Shown: piece by piece, positions 1-9,878 of the stretch
How positions within the stretch are numbered: the stretch's first letter is position 1
Layout of the letters: each line of letters starts with the position of its first letter
Assembly (NCBI RefSeq): GCF_963678635.1
Contig: NC_087068.1
Location: 26,166,318-26,230,317, forward strand
Direction of reading: 5' to 3'
Source of the DNA: Symsagittifera roscoffensis
Lineage: Eukaryota; Xenacoelomorpha; Acoela; Convolutidae
Length of the DNA: 64,000 bases
Made by a program: the position numbers and the translations under genes
The notes under the pieces: generated by a model
The model's database searches: none
Seen by the model: only the letters and a program-made list of their open reading frames with translations
What the model was told of the DNA's origin: nothing

Positions 1-177
1 CTGAAAAAATTTGTTAAAACTGATAGCGTTGAGGAAATAAATTTAGTTCAAGCCACTCTCAGAGTTCCTGCTCATTTTTCTGTAAAATTCAACTCTAATC
101 GTAGCCATAACAAGTTCACAAATTATGAATTCTTTTTCAATGAACGAGGAGTTGATTTGCCTGTTGAACTGAAATAA
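1..177 (+). CDS. Polinton-associated small protein, 3' end (partial)
   Basis: The window opens inside an open frame of 58 codons ending at the TAA at 175-177. It is the C-terminal part of the protein whose second copy starts at 6136. The residues are basic and Asn/Phe-rich, with a segment reading KFNSNRSHNKFTNY and the end GVDLPVELK. I do not recognise a family. The reading frame is uninterrupted here, whereas the second copy has a stop codon at the equivalent of residue 12. Its position upstream of a packaging ATPase in both copies suggests a Polinton gene, but that is inference from context only. Confidence 0.5.
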   Translation: MKKFVKTDSVEEINLVQATLRVPAHFSVKFNSNRSHNKFTNYEFFFNERGVDLPVELK

Positions 178-302
178 AGAAGCACATGTGTAACAAGCTT
201 TGTGAATCATAATAAACTTATTTATTGATTGTTTTTGATTTCATTTGATCTTGTGTGACTACTAGTTGATAACATGTTGTCTTCGAAATTTTGAAATTTC
301 AA

Positions 303-600
303 AACAAAATTGCCAAAAATAAAACGCACAAAATGTGAATTTAACATGTGAGAAATTACCAAAAGAGTTATTAGACGAAATCAGTACCGGAAACGTAGAA
401 AAAAATTTTCGGATACATCTGACAGACAAAACCATAGCAAGATATATAAAAAATATAAATCAAACGGCAATAGGTCAAAGAGAAAAAAGGCGATTGGTAT
501 GCAATTATAACTCTCAACCTTGAAACAAATAAGCAAAAAAAGTCTTCTAGCAAACAAGGAAAATGATTAAACCACTGTCCAAAACAAGGATTGCGACTTT
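303..600 (+). pseudogene. Degenerate small basic Polinton ORF, copy 1
   Basis: An open frame at about 335-523 encodes roughly 60 residues (LPKELLDEISTGN, later basic). It has no ATG and opens on GTG. Its partner at about 6594-6767 ends in a strongly basic stretch, KRSKRKKAIG, that resembles a nuclear localisation or DNA-binding tail. Copy 1 has lost that frame. No family is recognised. The conservation between copies is explained by the recent duplication and is not by itself evidence of function. Confidence 0.3.
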
Positions 601-889
601 GTAGACATTGGTGACGTCGAGCAGTCTTTATCTCACGAAAAAAGATCTTGGAAAAATTGTAATTCTGTTTCTCTTCCGTCTGCAGAAGTTGTCTTTTTCA
701 CACAAGTCTGTTATTCATTTTGATTTTGATATCTTTTTCAATTTGATATCTTTATCTATTTCAAAATTATCTTTTTACCACCCTAGTTGCGACGAGACTG
801 TCATTTGGCTTTCAATAGTATCCAGTATAGTTGATTACATGTTACCCAATCCTAAGTTATAAGAATGAATAAGATCATTTCAACAAAAG

Positions 890-1475
890 ATTGTCTGTTT
901 ATGTCCATTTTCAGGTCCCTCGGGATCTGGCAAAACTGATTTAATTTTTCAAATGCTTTCGTACATGCAGAGGTACATTCTATCCATCGTATAACAAGAT
1001 ATTTTATTTTTATCTTCACGATCAACCCAAATACCGTTCCTTTGTTTCTCACAACAAATTTAATATTGAGTTTATCAAACTGTCCGGCTTTGAAATTTTT
1101 AATAATTTACGGGATTGCATGAGTGTCTTTGATGATACCTGTGAGGATATTTTTAATGAAAAACGTTTTATTAAATTAGCTACAGCAGGCGCAAATAAAA
1201 ATGTTCATGTTATTTATGTCAAGCACAATTTATTTCAGCAAAATAAGCAATCACGTACAATAGATTTGAATACAACTCACTTAATTTTGTTCAAATCACC
1301 TCCGGACGTTCAACAAATTGATCATTTAGGCAGACAATTGAATCATGCAAAATTCCTCCGTCATGCGTATCAGTTGGCAACGAAAGAAGAGTTCGGTAAT
1401 CTGTTGATAGAGTTGGAACCCAAAACTTCAGAATGTCTTCGTTATTCGTCAAAGATAAAAACTTTGGGACAATAA
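890..1475 (+). pseudogene. Polinton packaging ATPase (FtsK/HerA-like), copy 1, broken
   Basis: Polintons encode a DNA-packaging ATPase of the FtsK/HerA superfamily, the A32-like protein that pumps the genome into capsids. A clear Walker A motif, GPSGSGKTD, is encoded at 914-940. About 40 codons later the frame stops, and similarity resumes in another frame at about 990-1475, with SVFDDTCEDIF (candidate Walker B) and LILFKSP followed by QQIDHLGRQLN, typical of the Polinton ATPase C-terminal half. The frameshift and the divergent 3' end, where the duplication stops at 1453, make this copy non-functional. Family assignment comes from motifs and from the downstream gene order in copy 2. Confidence 0.7.
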
Positions 1476-2830
1476 TTACACTTGAAACCGATTTCGCTCT
1501 GGAATTTTTTCATAGCGAAGCAGGAAAGGGAATGAATACCAACTAAATACCAAAACGTTGAAACTACTGCATCTAGTTTTGATTCATTTTCCCTTCTCGG
1601 TTAAATATGATTTGCTTTTCCCGCTTAACTCTGAATTTGAACATTTTTACCGTCAAAATTTGAATTAGAATGAAAATTAAGGCAAAAGGTATAGAAACCA
1701 TATTACAATTGTTTCAATTGTACAGTTAGAAGTGTTAAAAAAACATTTTGAAAGAAATTTTTCATTAAAAAGAAGTTAAGTACTTTAAGTAAGAAAATTT
1801 TTCAAAATTAAAAATTTCGATTAAGTCAACATTGTTTGAACATGTTAAGATATTTCTTCCCTACGAAATTCGTATTGTAGTTGTTTTCCCGCGAAAACCT
1901 ACAATTATAAATTTGATTTGCTTTCAGTTTTTTTCAAAAAGTTTTGATTGCCTTGTAATTAGAAAACCGATCTCAGCAAAAAAATGTATATCTTTTCACA
2001 GGATACCTTATGAATATTGTGAAATCAATTAATATTTTTTCTGATACAGTTAGGATATATGTGAAGTTCAAAGAGGTTTAACCAACTTTTGTTTTTTTCC
2101 ACTAAAACTAAACCGTTTCTTTGATTAACCCAAATGTAACTCTTAAAAAGGGTTTTTTTAGGACTACAAACGTTGATCTCCACGAACTATTACAAAACAG
2201 GTTCTGATCCCTGGTTTAAAAAAGCTTGGTCATTGAGAGCAGCAATATGAGTGGTCCGAAGACTATATTCGGACCGTGTAAAAGAAGTTAGAAAATTGGC
2301 ACAGGATAAGTCTTATTCAAAAAGAAATGTTTGTATCTCTTCAATGGATGGTCTGAACATAGTCGTGCAACATATCAAAATACTGCTCCCAACCAGTTAA
2401 TTATTTTGTACAGAAGTCTGAAGACTATAGGACCTCAAGTTTACGAGATAAAATTTTTCAACATCTTTCCAAGATTCAAAAATTTAAGTTCTTTTTCGTA
2501 TTATGATAGAAGACTTGTCCAACATTCGATAACAAAATGACTTAATAAGCTCTCTTTTTCCTAGCAACTTGATAAAGGAAGCATTCAGAGGCAGATAATT
2601 TTAATTTACAGTTTGTTTATACATAAAAACATCAAACGAAAGCTATTAAATACCAATCTGAGTTTCAACTTTAAATCTTTATACAGAATAAAACCAAATG
2701 AAAACCAAACAGACGCAATCTCAATTTCAATTTAAACAAGATCTAAATACTCCTGAGCTGTCTCTAGTGTCGTTAGCTTTCGCTTTTTCTTTGGAGCAAG
2801 GCATAGAGAAGGAGTCAAGTTTTCCATGTG
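1476..2830. other. AT-rich stretch without a recognisable gene
   Basis: Short open frames occur, for example 2331-2540 (+) and 2698-2964 (+), the latter antisense to the candidate gene at 2832-3225. None shows a recognisable domain. The region sits between two Polinton blocks and may be decayed element sequence. Confidence 0.4.
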
Positions 2831-2831
2831 A

Positions 2832-3225
2832 TTACTCACCGTCACTTCGCGTTGCAGTTGAAGAATATGGTTCATCAAGCCATGGTGACACTGTAGGAGA
2901 AGGATCGGCTGTCGGAGTATTTAATAATGGTGACTCAATCTGTTCCATTCCCCATGAACGATGAAAAAATTCAATTTCTTCAAAGTAGTGTAACTGGTTT
3001 TCACACATCGGAGTAACATCACAACCGTATGTTTTTCCACAAAGTTTTCTTAACTGATTGTGATAAAGTTGAAAAATCAAACTGAAGAGCAAGAGGTTCG
3101 TCAGGATTCGTATAGTTACTAGAAATTGTAGGGTAACTCAAATAATTAATATTGAGTTCTTCGTCTTCCTTGGACATCTTCAAGGACAGTTTACTGAATA
3201 AATGTAAAAATGTTTTAGGTATCAT
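2832..3225 (-). pseudogene. Possible minus-strand Polinton-region gene, frameshifted
   Basis: Reading leftward from 3225, one frame opens with candidate starts ahead of MSKEDEELNINYL and ends at 3019. An overlapping frame (3092-2832) repeats the same local residues around the junction and continues with a Ser/Pro/Thr-rich tail. This looks like one ancestral frame split by a single-base indel near 3060. No domain is recognised. It would be the only gene on this strand in the Polinton region. Chance open frames remain a reasonable alternative. Confidence 0.3.
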
Positions 3226-3835
3226 AATGTGGTTTGAATAAGTCTACTAATCAGAATTAAATCTTTTTTCTTCGTTAATTATTGCGAAAAAATTGCCTTG
3301 AACGGTTTCATAAAAGATGGTTCTTTCGTGATTGGAATATCCGGCAATAATATAACAAGGCATTTTTGAAGAAAATTTAGAAGAAGATGACAAACGTCAC
3401 GCGGAAAGTGAAACGAATTATGAAAACTCCTCAAGAAATTAAAATAGGGTTTAGTCTTCTAAATTTAGAAATTTTAGGACCTTTTATGTAGTTTTTTTTT
3501 CTTCAGTTTACTAGGGGAGGGCGTGTAAAACTTTTATGTTACGTTGCTTGGTATTCTATGTATATCTAATTTGCATTCAAACAAATAGCTTGTATCAAAA
3601 CTCCTTTGATTTTTCTGACTTTTGACGCCCATTAAGTTTCTTAACACTTGTACATGCACAAAACACTAATCCTTTTAAACCAAATTTCAACTCAAAATTG
3701 TTAGGATTTCAAATACATATGTGCTTATATTAAAATAGATACAACGCTTTCTTTTGCAGACCTACGCAATCCGTCGAAACAATTTCTTTCTATTCGAGTT
3801 TAAAATCAAGTTACTTCAAAAATTTACTTGTTACA
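3226..3835. other. AT-rich spacer
   Basis: No supported gene or repeat seen. It precedes the ORF starting at 3836 and contains homopolymer T runs. Confidence 0.4.
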
Positions 3836-4255
3836 ATGAACAAAACAAAAACAAACACCACAGCAAATGCAGATACAGAATTTGGCGTTTGCTATTATGA
3901 TATTTCGGAAAACAGTAAAAGATTTGTGCGTGCTACATTGAAAACATATGACCAAACTGGAACCTATGTATTCTTGAAAGTTTTCAAAAAAGCAACTGAT
4001 GCCGCTGAATTTGAATGTGTACAACAATTGTCCTTAACGAACGAAGAACTTTCAAAATTATTAAAATCGGGAAAGTTAATACGAGCGCAAACGAGTGAAA
4101 TTTCTGATACTGTTGAAAACAAAGACAAACCACAGTCTAATTGTAAACATGCCAGGAAATTCAATTTTGCTCAAACACAAAGGATTTCAAGCACGTCTCA
4201 AATTAATTTTTCTTCACAAAATGGCAGAAGTTATGTTCGAAGTTGTTTTACCTGA
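3836..4255 (+). CDS. Unrecognised ORF, Polinton region
   Basis: A 139-residue open frame starting with ATG after an AT-rich leader. The N-terminal half (to about residue 85) is balanced in composition: GVCYYDISEN, a run rich in aromatic and charged residues, then LSLTNEELSKLLKSGKL. The C-terminal third is Asn/Gln/Ser-rich and looks like out-of-frame continuation. The next frame at 4095-4739 overlaps by 160 bases, so the two may be a single gene broken by an indel near 4120-4150. No family recognised. Location between two Polinton blocks suggests an element-borne accessory gene. Confidence 0.4.
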   Translation: MNKTKTNTTANADTEFGVCYYDISENSKRFVRATLKTYDQTGTYVFLKVFKKATDAAEFECVQQLSLTNEELSKLLKSGKLIRAQTSEISDTVENKDKPQSNCKHARKFNFAQTQRISSTSQINFSSQNGRSYVRSCFT

Positions 4256-4739
4256 TTATTTCAAAAAACTTCAACCTAATTTCAAATTTGATAAAACTGA
4301 AAAAGTTCCTACTTTGTCTACTTTCAAAAGTTATGCTTTAGCAAGCCACTTCAAATCTGAGTATTGCCATTTTTCAGTTGAATCTGAAAAAAAAGCCTTT
4401 TACCATATATTGATTCAAGTAGATTCAGAGGAACAATTAAACCAACTTTTTCCTTCCCAAAAATGTTTCAGTATTCCTTGCATTTTCACTTGCTTCAAAT
4501 ACTTAGTTTCTACTGCTAAAGATGTCAAGGGAAACAGTGAGTTGTTTGACAAGCTTAAGCTAGCTCTCACTTATTCAGCACAACCTGTTGCAGCCAATCT
4601 CGATTTGTTAGATTTCACTGCAACCAAAAAACCTTTACCCAATTTTTTGCTTTCTGCAAAAACATCTAACAACCAAACTTCACCAAACCAAAAGGCCTGC
4701 AAAAAAAGACCCCTGCCGTGGGGGACCGAAACGAATTGA
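4095..4739 (+). CDS. Unrecognised ORF, Polinton region
   Basis: A 214-residue frame. Plausible internal starts are the ATGs at 4149 and 4221, the latter beginning MAEVMFEVVLPDYFKKL. From there the protein alternates hydrophobic and charged residues like a folded domain, and the last 40 residues turn Asn/Lys/Pro-rich. It overlaps the preceding frame in a different phase. Downstream, a further Ser/Thr-rich frame runs to about 4955 in another phase. I cannot assign a function. A structure-based search would be the right test, because Polinton accessory proteins diverge quickly. Confidence 0.4.
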   Translation: MKFLILLKTKTNHSLIVNMPGNSILLKHKGFQARLKLIFLHKMAEVMFEVVLPDYFKKLQPNFKFDKTEKVPTLSTFKSYALASHFKSEYCHFSVESEKKAFYHILIQVDSEEQLNQLFPSQKCFSIPCIFTCFKYLVSTAKDVKGNSELFDKLKLALTYSAQPVAANLDLLDFTATKKPLPNFLLSAKTSNNQTSPNQKACKKRPLPWGTETN

Positions 4740-5058
4740 TGATACAGTTTCGCCTGCTGCATCATCAACGTCAAACAAATCCGCAAGACTTTCGACTGCA
4801 GTTTCAAACAAACACAGAGAGAGCAGACATGTTCAAACAGAGGAGATGAAAACAGAAACTTTGAAAAGATTTGAAAGTTTAATTATGGGACCCCATTCTG
4901 CCTCTTCTTGTAAATTAATGGATATTTTGACAAGTGGATATGGAAAACTTGATTAAGATAATAATCTTTTTTTTTGTAAAGTTTTTTGTTGAAAAGAAAG
5001 TTAAGTTTTAATTGATACTTTTCATAATTCCTTTTTTATTATAGTGAGTTCAGTAAAC

Positions 5059-6101
5059 ATGATCTCAACTTTCGAATTAAAACTCATTCATGAAATTTTC
5101 AAAGATGTAACAGCACAGTATCCAGATAAATTAGTCAGATTTCAGTATTTTTTAGCCACTTGTTTGTATTTGGATGCTGATTTTAATTTGGATTTTGTTT
5201 CGAAAAACAGACTATATGGTAGTTTAATTAGAATAGACAATTCGTCGCTCGACAAACACTTGAAACAATTCAAGCTTCTTAGATTACATGCAACATTGCA
5301 TGACGCAGCAGGATATTTGCAAGAAAAAAATCATACCGGACCTGAGTACCCATATGTTTTGCCTTTTAACCCAAAGCCATTTAACCCAAAAAAAACTGAA
5401 AGCTTGTTTTTCAACCGTCCCACTATTTTAGATATGAGGGATTTAAATGCGGCAAGAAACCTTTCATAATCAAGGAACTTACTGTTTCCTCTGCTAATGC
5501 AGTTGATACAATTCATTGTCTGCCACCAATTCCATTCAATACTTTATCAAAAGAAGAGAAAAAAGCTCACAATTGGGTATCTAAATTTCTGCATAGGCTT
5601 CGTTGGGACAAAGGTGAATACCCTTAATCATACTTGAGTCATTTTTGTGTCAGCTTTCGTTTGAGAAACCCAAACTTCCAACTTTTTGCCAAAGGTAAAC
5701 AAAAATCTGTTTTATTAGCTGACTATTTGAAATTACCCGTGACCAATTTAGAAGATATTGGCTGCCAAAAGATTGAAAAGTTATTGGGTCAAGCAAAACA
5801 TATTTGCAAACTTTTTCTCTTTAACTGCCCTCGCATCAATTATTAAAACATTGTACCCGTAAAAAATGCCACGTCTTTTTCGATTGGATACAAAATGAAC
5901 TGTCCAATGATGCAAACAATCTTGTCTCCAATTTTGGTGGTTTACGCTTCGATGACCAATCAGAATCCTGAAAATACTTTAACACCAAGAATTATAAATA
6001 CTCTTACGCGGACAGGCATATTAGGTTGTCGAGGGAAACCTCTCCTGCAAAAACTCGAGCAAATTACATTGAATGATATCGAAACCGATAATTTACCGTA
6101 A
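5059..6101 (+). pseudogene. Unrecognised protein gene, broken into at least three frames
   Basis: The first frame starts at the ATG at 5059 (MISTFELKLIHEIFKDV) and runs to 5469. It contains a Pro/Asn/Phe-rich linker with two NPK repeats near residues 105-115. A shift near 5450 leads to a second frame up to 5627, then 5634-5846 (PNFQLFAKGKQKSVLLADYLKL), and a last segment to 6101. The composition stays protein-like across the joins, so I read this as one long decayed gene of roughly 330 residues rather than four unrelated ORFs. No domain is recognised. Its neighbours suggest Polinton cargo. Confidence 0.4.
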
Positions 6102-6135
6102 TTCTTTACAGTTCACGACTACTTTCACATGTACA

Positions 6136-6435
6136 ATGTCCAGACTCGAGGAACTTCGACGGTCAATTCAGTTGTTCAATCTCAACCTGGAAGGGCTGCA
6201 ACCTCAGCTGGCAGAGAGAATACATATCCATTTGCATGACCAACAGCTTCCAGCTGAGCTGAAAAAATTAGTTAAAACTGATAGCGTTGAGTAATCAAAT
6301 TTAGTTCAAGCCACTTTCAGAGTTCCTGCTCATTTTTCTGGAAAATTCAACTCTAATCGTAGCCATAACAAGTTCACAAATTATGATTTTTTTTTCAATG
6401 AACGAGGAGTTGATTTGCCTGTTGAACTGAAATAA
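6136..6435 (+). pseudogene. Polinton-associated small protein, copy 2, nonsense mutation
   Basis: The frame starts with ATG at 6136 (MSRLEELRRSIQLFNLNLEG). It is predicted to form an amphipathic, coiled-coil-like N-terminus rich in Leu, Glu and Arg. A TAA at 6292-6294 interrupts it, and the same frame then continues to TAA at 6433-6435, matching the intact C-terminal part in copy 1 (1-177). The full protein would be about 99 residues. No family recognised. The ORF directly precedes the block leading to the packaging ATPase. Confidence 0.5.
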
Positions 6436-7712
6436 AGAAGCACATGTGTACCAAGCTTTGTGAATAATAATAAACTTATTTATTGATTGTTTTTGATTTC
6501 ATTTGATCTTGTGTGACTACTAGTTGATAACATGTTGTCTTCGAAATTTTGAAATTTCAAAACAAAATTGCCAAAAATAAAACGCACAAAATGTGAATTT
6601 AACATGTGAGAATTTACCAAGAGAGCTATTAGACGAAATCAGTACCGGAAACGTAGAAAAAGTTTTTCGGATACATCTGACAGAAAAAACCATAGCAAGA
6701 TGTATAAAAAAATACAAACCAAACGGCAAAAGGTCAAAGAGAAAAAAAGCGATTGGTATGCAGTTATAACTCTCAACCTTGAAACAAATAAGCAAAAAAA
6801 GTCTTCTAGCAAACAAGGAAAATGATGAAACCACTGTCAAAAACAAGGATTGCGACTTTGTAGACATTGGTGACGTCGAGCAGTCTTTATCTCACGAAAA
6901 AATATCTTGTAAAATTTGTAATTCTGTTTCTCATCCGTCTGCAGAAGTTGTCTTTTTCACACAAGTCTGTTTTTTATTTTGATTTTGATATCTTTTTCAT
7001 TTTGATATCTTTATATATTTCAAAATTGTCTTTTTACCACCTTAGGCGCGACGAGACTGTCATTTGGCTTTCAATACTATCCAGTATAGTTGGTTACATG
7101 TTACCCAATCCTAAGTTATAAGAATGAATAAGATCATTTCAACAAAAGATTGTCTCTTTATGTCCATTTTCAGGTCCCTCGGGATCTGGCAAAGATGATT
7201 TAATTTTTCAAATGCTTTCGTACATGCAGAGGTACATTCTATCCATCGTATAACAAGATATTTTATTTTTATCTTCACGATCAACCCAAATACCGTTCCC
7301 TTGTTTCTCACAACAAATTTGATTTTGAGTATATAAAACTGTCCGGCTTTGAAATTTTTAATAATTTACGGGATTGCATGAGTGTCTTTGATGATACCTG
7401 TGAGGATATTTTTAATGAAAAACATTTTATTAAATTAGCTACAGCAGGCGCAAATAAATATGTTCATGTTATTTATGTCAAGCACAATTTATTTCAGCAA
7501 AATAAGCAATCACGTACAATAGATTTGAATACAACTCACTTAATTTTGTTCAAATCACCTCGGGACATTCAACAAATTGATCATTCAGGCAGACAATTGA
7601 ATCATGCAAAATTCCTCCGTCATGCGTATCAGTTGGCAACGATAGAAGAGTTCGGTAATCTGTTGATAGAGTTGGATCCCAAAACTTCAGAATGTCTTCG
7701 TAATTCGTCAAA
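6259..7712 (+). repeat. Polinton direct repeat, copy 2
   Basis: Second copy of the block at 1-1453, same orientation. Differences are scattered point changes and small indels. Notable ones are the stop at 6292 and a two-base change in the ATPase Walker A motif. Unlike copy 1, this block continues into a complete downstream Polinton gene order. Confidence 0.9.
6590..6982 (+). pseudogene. Degenerate small Polinton ORFs, copy 2
   Basis: Two successive frames. The first, at about 6594-6767, ends in the basic KRSKRKKAIG stretch and a TAA. The second, about 6779-6982, encodes a Lys/Glu/Asp-rich segment followed by CKICNSVS, a CxxC knuckle with a later Cys that could have been a zinc-binding site. 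In copy 1 the CxxC is lost (CKIC has become WKNC). Function is unknown. These may be remnants of a single DNA-binding protein. Confidence 0.3.
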
Positions 7713-7785
7713 CATAGTTCCACCATCGCCAACCCTTTTCTATTTACCATCCCTAAAAGCAGTTATCATATCTCTTGAAAATTAA
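7149..7785 (+). pseudogene. Polinton packaging ATPase (FtsK/HerA-like), copy 2, broken
   Basis: Walker A is encoded at 7173-7199, but here the phosphate-binding Lys is followed by Asp instead of Thr (GPSGSGKDD), where copy 1 keeps GKT. A frameshift follows within about 40 codons, as in copy 1. The C-terminal part is open from 7378 to the stop at 7783-7785, with candidate Walker B SVFDDTCEDIF near its start, LILFKSPRDIQQIDH in the middle, and the end PPSPTLFYLPSLKA, which resembles the conserved C-terminus of Polinton ATPases. Loss of the Thr, which helps coordinate Mg2+ in P-loop NTPases, and the frameshift both argue against activity. Confidence 0.75.
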
Positions 7786-7999
7786 AGAGGAAGAATTATG
7801 TATATTGAAGCAAATGCTCAATAGTCACCATTGTAGATCAATTTTGACAAGAGCTGATTCAAATTTTATGAGATTTCTTCGCGATTGTTTTGTAAAAAAA
7901 TTGTTGACCCTAAGTTTAGTATCCGAGAAAAACGAAAAGTATTGGCAAATAATATTTCTTTGGTTAAATCAATCGGAGAATCGTGTTACATTTACCTGA
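7775..7999 (+). CDS. Small ORF following the Polinton ATPase
   Basis: A 74-residue frame overlapping the ATPase stop by a few bases. The segment ADSNFMRFLRDC is reminiscent of the short protein commonly found just downstream of Polinton ATPases, which often carries a FLRDC-like helix and a basic tail. Here the tail is only weakly basic. The assignment rests on position and one short motif, so treat it as a hypothesis. The frame has no strong start codon of its own other than the ATG at 7775. Confidence 0.35.
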   Translation: MKIKEEELCILKQMLNSHHCRSILTRADSNFMRFLRDCFVKKLLTLSLVSEKNEKYWQIIFLWLNQSENRVTFT

Positions 8000-8017
8000 A
8001 AAATTCGATACTTAGGC

Positions 8018-8875
8018 ATGTATGCTGAAGAATTCATGCTCATTCCTCAAAACATATGTGCTCCAGATGAAAAACTGCACCACAATCTCAAATCTTTCAT
8101 AGTCCATTAATCATTGACAAATCAGCTCAACTCAATTACATTCAGCGATTTCAAAAACGAAATACCAGCCGTGACTCTCCACCACCATTAAGCCCAACAT
8201 CTCCTATTCCATTTACCCCTAGTATTGTAGTACTAAATCTTCGAAAAATAATTGTATCTGCCCTTACTAAGTTCGGTGGTGATGGTGATGCTGAAGCAGA
8301 AAAATATGTTGACTCAAACAACTCTCTGCAGCAAAAAAGTTCAAAGAGAAGAGAAAAAAACGATGAAAAAAGTAATGGAAAAACCGTTGAAGTGTTTCGA
8401 AAGGTTATGGAACTCATTCAAGAGCTATTGGAAGATAATAAATTAGAAAGGGCAAACATAGTGCTAAAGCAGTTGTTTAAAGTTGAATCCATGACTTTAG
8501 ACGTTGACGGATATGTTTTAATTCAAGGAAAACCAAGACTCGCTAAAAATGAATCTTCTTTGTACGATACATAGCAAAATACAAAAAAAACTTGAGATTG
8601 TTTTTTATCCACAAATTTTGAAAGAACTGAATCTTGATCCTAGTTTAGCTTCCGACACTTATGCCAAGCAGATTATCCGCTCGCTAAGGAGCGAAGCAGC
8701 TAAACTCTCAACTTCTTCCCCCTTTGTCTCCGACAACCCGACAACTGAGGAATCGAAGAGATCAACAACTTCCTCCTCGAAGACCCGATTGACAACTTTC
8801 AAACCCAGAACCAAGCAATCCGACAGTAGAAAACACAGAAAAAGAATTTTTCCTTGCCAACGACGGCGATGATAA
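8018..8875 (+). pseudogene. Polinton ORF upstream of integrase, frameshifted
   Basis: Starts with ATG at 8018 (MYAEEFMLIPQN), a beginning I associate with a Polinton protein of unknown function located between ATPase and integrase. The first frame stops near 8110. Another frame carries AQLNYIQRFQKR, a Ser/Pro-rich stretch and a Lys/Glu-rich helix up to 8572. A third (8549-8872) continues with ILKELNLDPSLASDTYAKQI and a Ser/Thr-rich basic tail. At least two frameshifts separate the pieces. The middle is highly charged and probably helical. Confidence 0.45.
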
Positions 8876-8929
8876 AAACTATGAAAGCAGTGAAGAATCG
8901 TTTCCGACGTCAAATCCTACTATCAATGA

Positions 8930-9860
8930 AGAAAAGAAACTCAAAACACTCTACACGTCCAGCTGCATTTGGTAGCGTCGAAAATTTAATAAACGCTAGT
9001 CAACTCTCACCAAAAAAACTTAAAACTTTTCTGAGATTCAATCATCACATAAAAAGTATGGATTGTTTCGTAAAACATATCCTCGGCTAAAAGTGATTAT
9101 TAACGATATCAACGAAATTTGGTCTCCTGACTTGGCTTATGCTGATAAATTTGCTAAATATAACCGAGGGATACGATATATGTTAGTTTCTGTCAATTGT
9201 CTCTCTCGCTACTTACCAGTGGAACCCCTGAAGACCAAATGTGCTAAAGAAAGAACCGAAGCTTTCAAAAAATTGATCAAAAAGAGCAACCAGAAAAAAA
9301 TTTGGGTTGACAAAGGCGTCGAGTTTAAAGGAGAGTTCGAAAATTTATGTAATAAACGAGAAATCATCAAAAACAACACTCACAGTGAAAAAACAATCCG
9401 CTTTTACCGAAAGAAACATTCGATCGCTGAAAAGTATTATCTACAAGTTTGGAGTTTGAATGGACTTACAGTATTATCTACCATTTTTGGAGTTTGAATG
9501 GACTTACAGTTATATCGAAAACTTACAGAGTTTTGTTCAAACGATTAACTCACGCGATAATAGAGTAACAAAATTGGCTCCGAACAAGGTCACAAGAAAC
9601 ATGTACCGGCTTTAGTTTCATTAATTGCAAACAGTTCATCAAAGTTGGTACAGAAACTAAAATTTTATGTTGGTGACTATGTGTGAATAGCGAAAACTTA
9701 TTTGCCTTTTAGAAAAGGTTACAAACAGATTTTTACAGACTAAGATTCTGAAATAGTTGCCATTTCTTCTGTGAACCCTCCATCATACAGTCTCATTGAT
9801 GCGGAGAAGGAAGAAATCAGCGGAAATAGTTTGAAAAAGAACTTAGTTTACTTGAAAACA
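8930..9860 (+). pseudogene. Polinton DDE integrase (retroviral-type), broken
   Basis: Retroviral-like integrase that inserts Polinton DNA. An N-terminal fragment reads FGSVENLINASQLSPKKLK (about 8965-9030), the usual lead-in to the catalytic core. The core is open at 9063-9497: Asp in INEIWSPDLAY (residue 23 of this frame), then Asp in KIWVDKGVEF (residue 83), and a candidate Glu in HSIAEKYY (residue 123). A tandem duplication of about 37-38 bp at 9435-9510 then breaks the frame. Downstream, remnants of the C-terminal domain can be followed to SYSLIDAEKEEISGN in the frame beginning at 9771. It is followed directly by capsid-type genes. Confidence 0.8.
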
Positions 9861-9878
9861 AAGCTGATTATAACGAAA

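Larger units (their letters stand above)
1..1453 (+). repeat. Polinton direct repeat, copy 1
   Basis: This block matches 6259-7712 almost base for base in the same orientation, at an offset of about 6258. It carries the end of a small ORF, a short degenerate ORF and the packaging ATPase. The match stops at about 1453, inside the ATPase C-terminal region (copy 2 continues to an intact C-terminus). The left edge lies outside the window, so this may be a truncated neighbouring element or a segmental duplication. Confidence 0.9.

Noticed and set aside
2698-2964. An 88-residue plus-strand frame
   Set aside because: It overlaps antisense to a candidate minus-strand gene and has no motif. At most one of the two can be real, and neither is strong.
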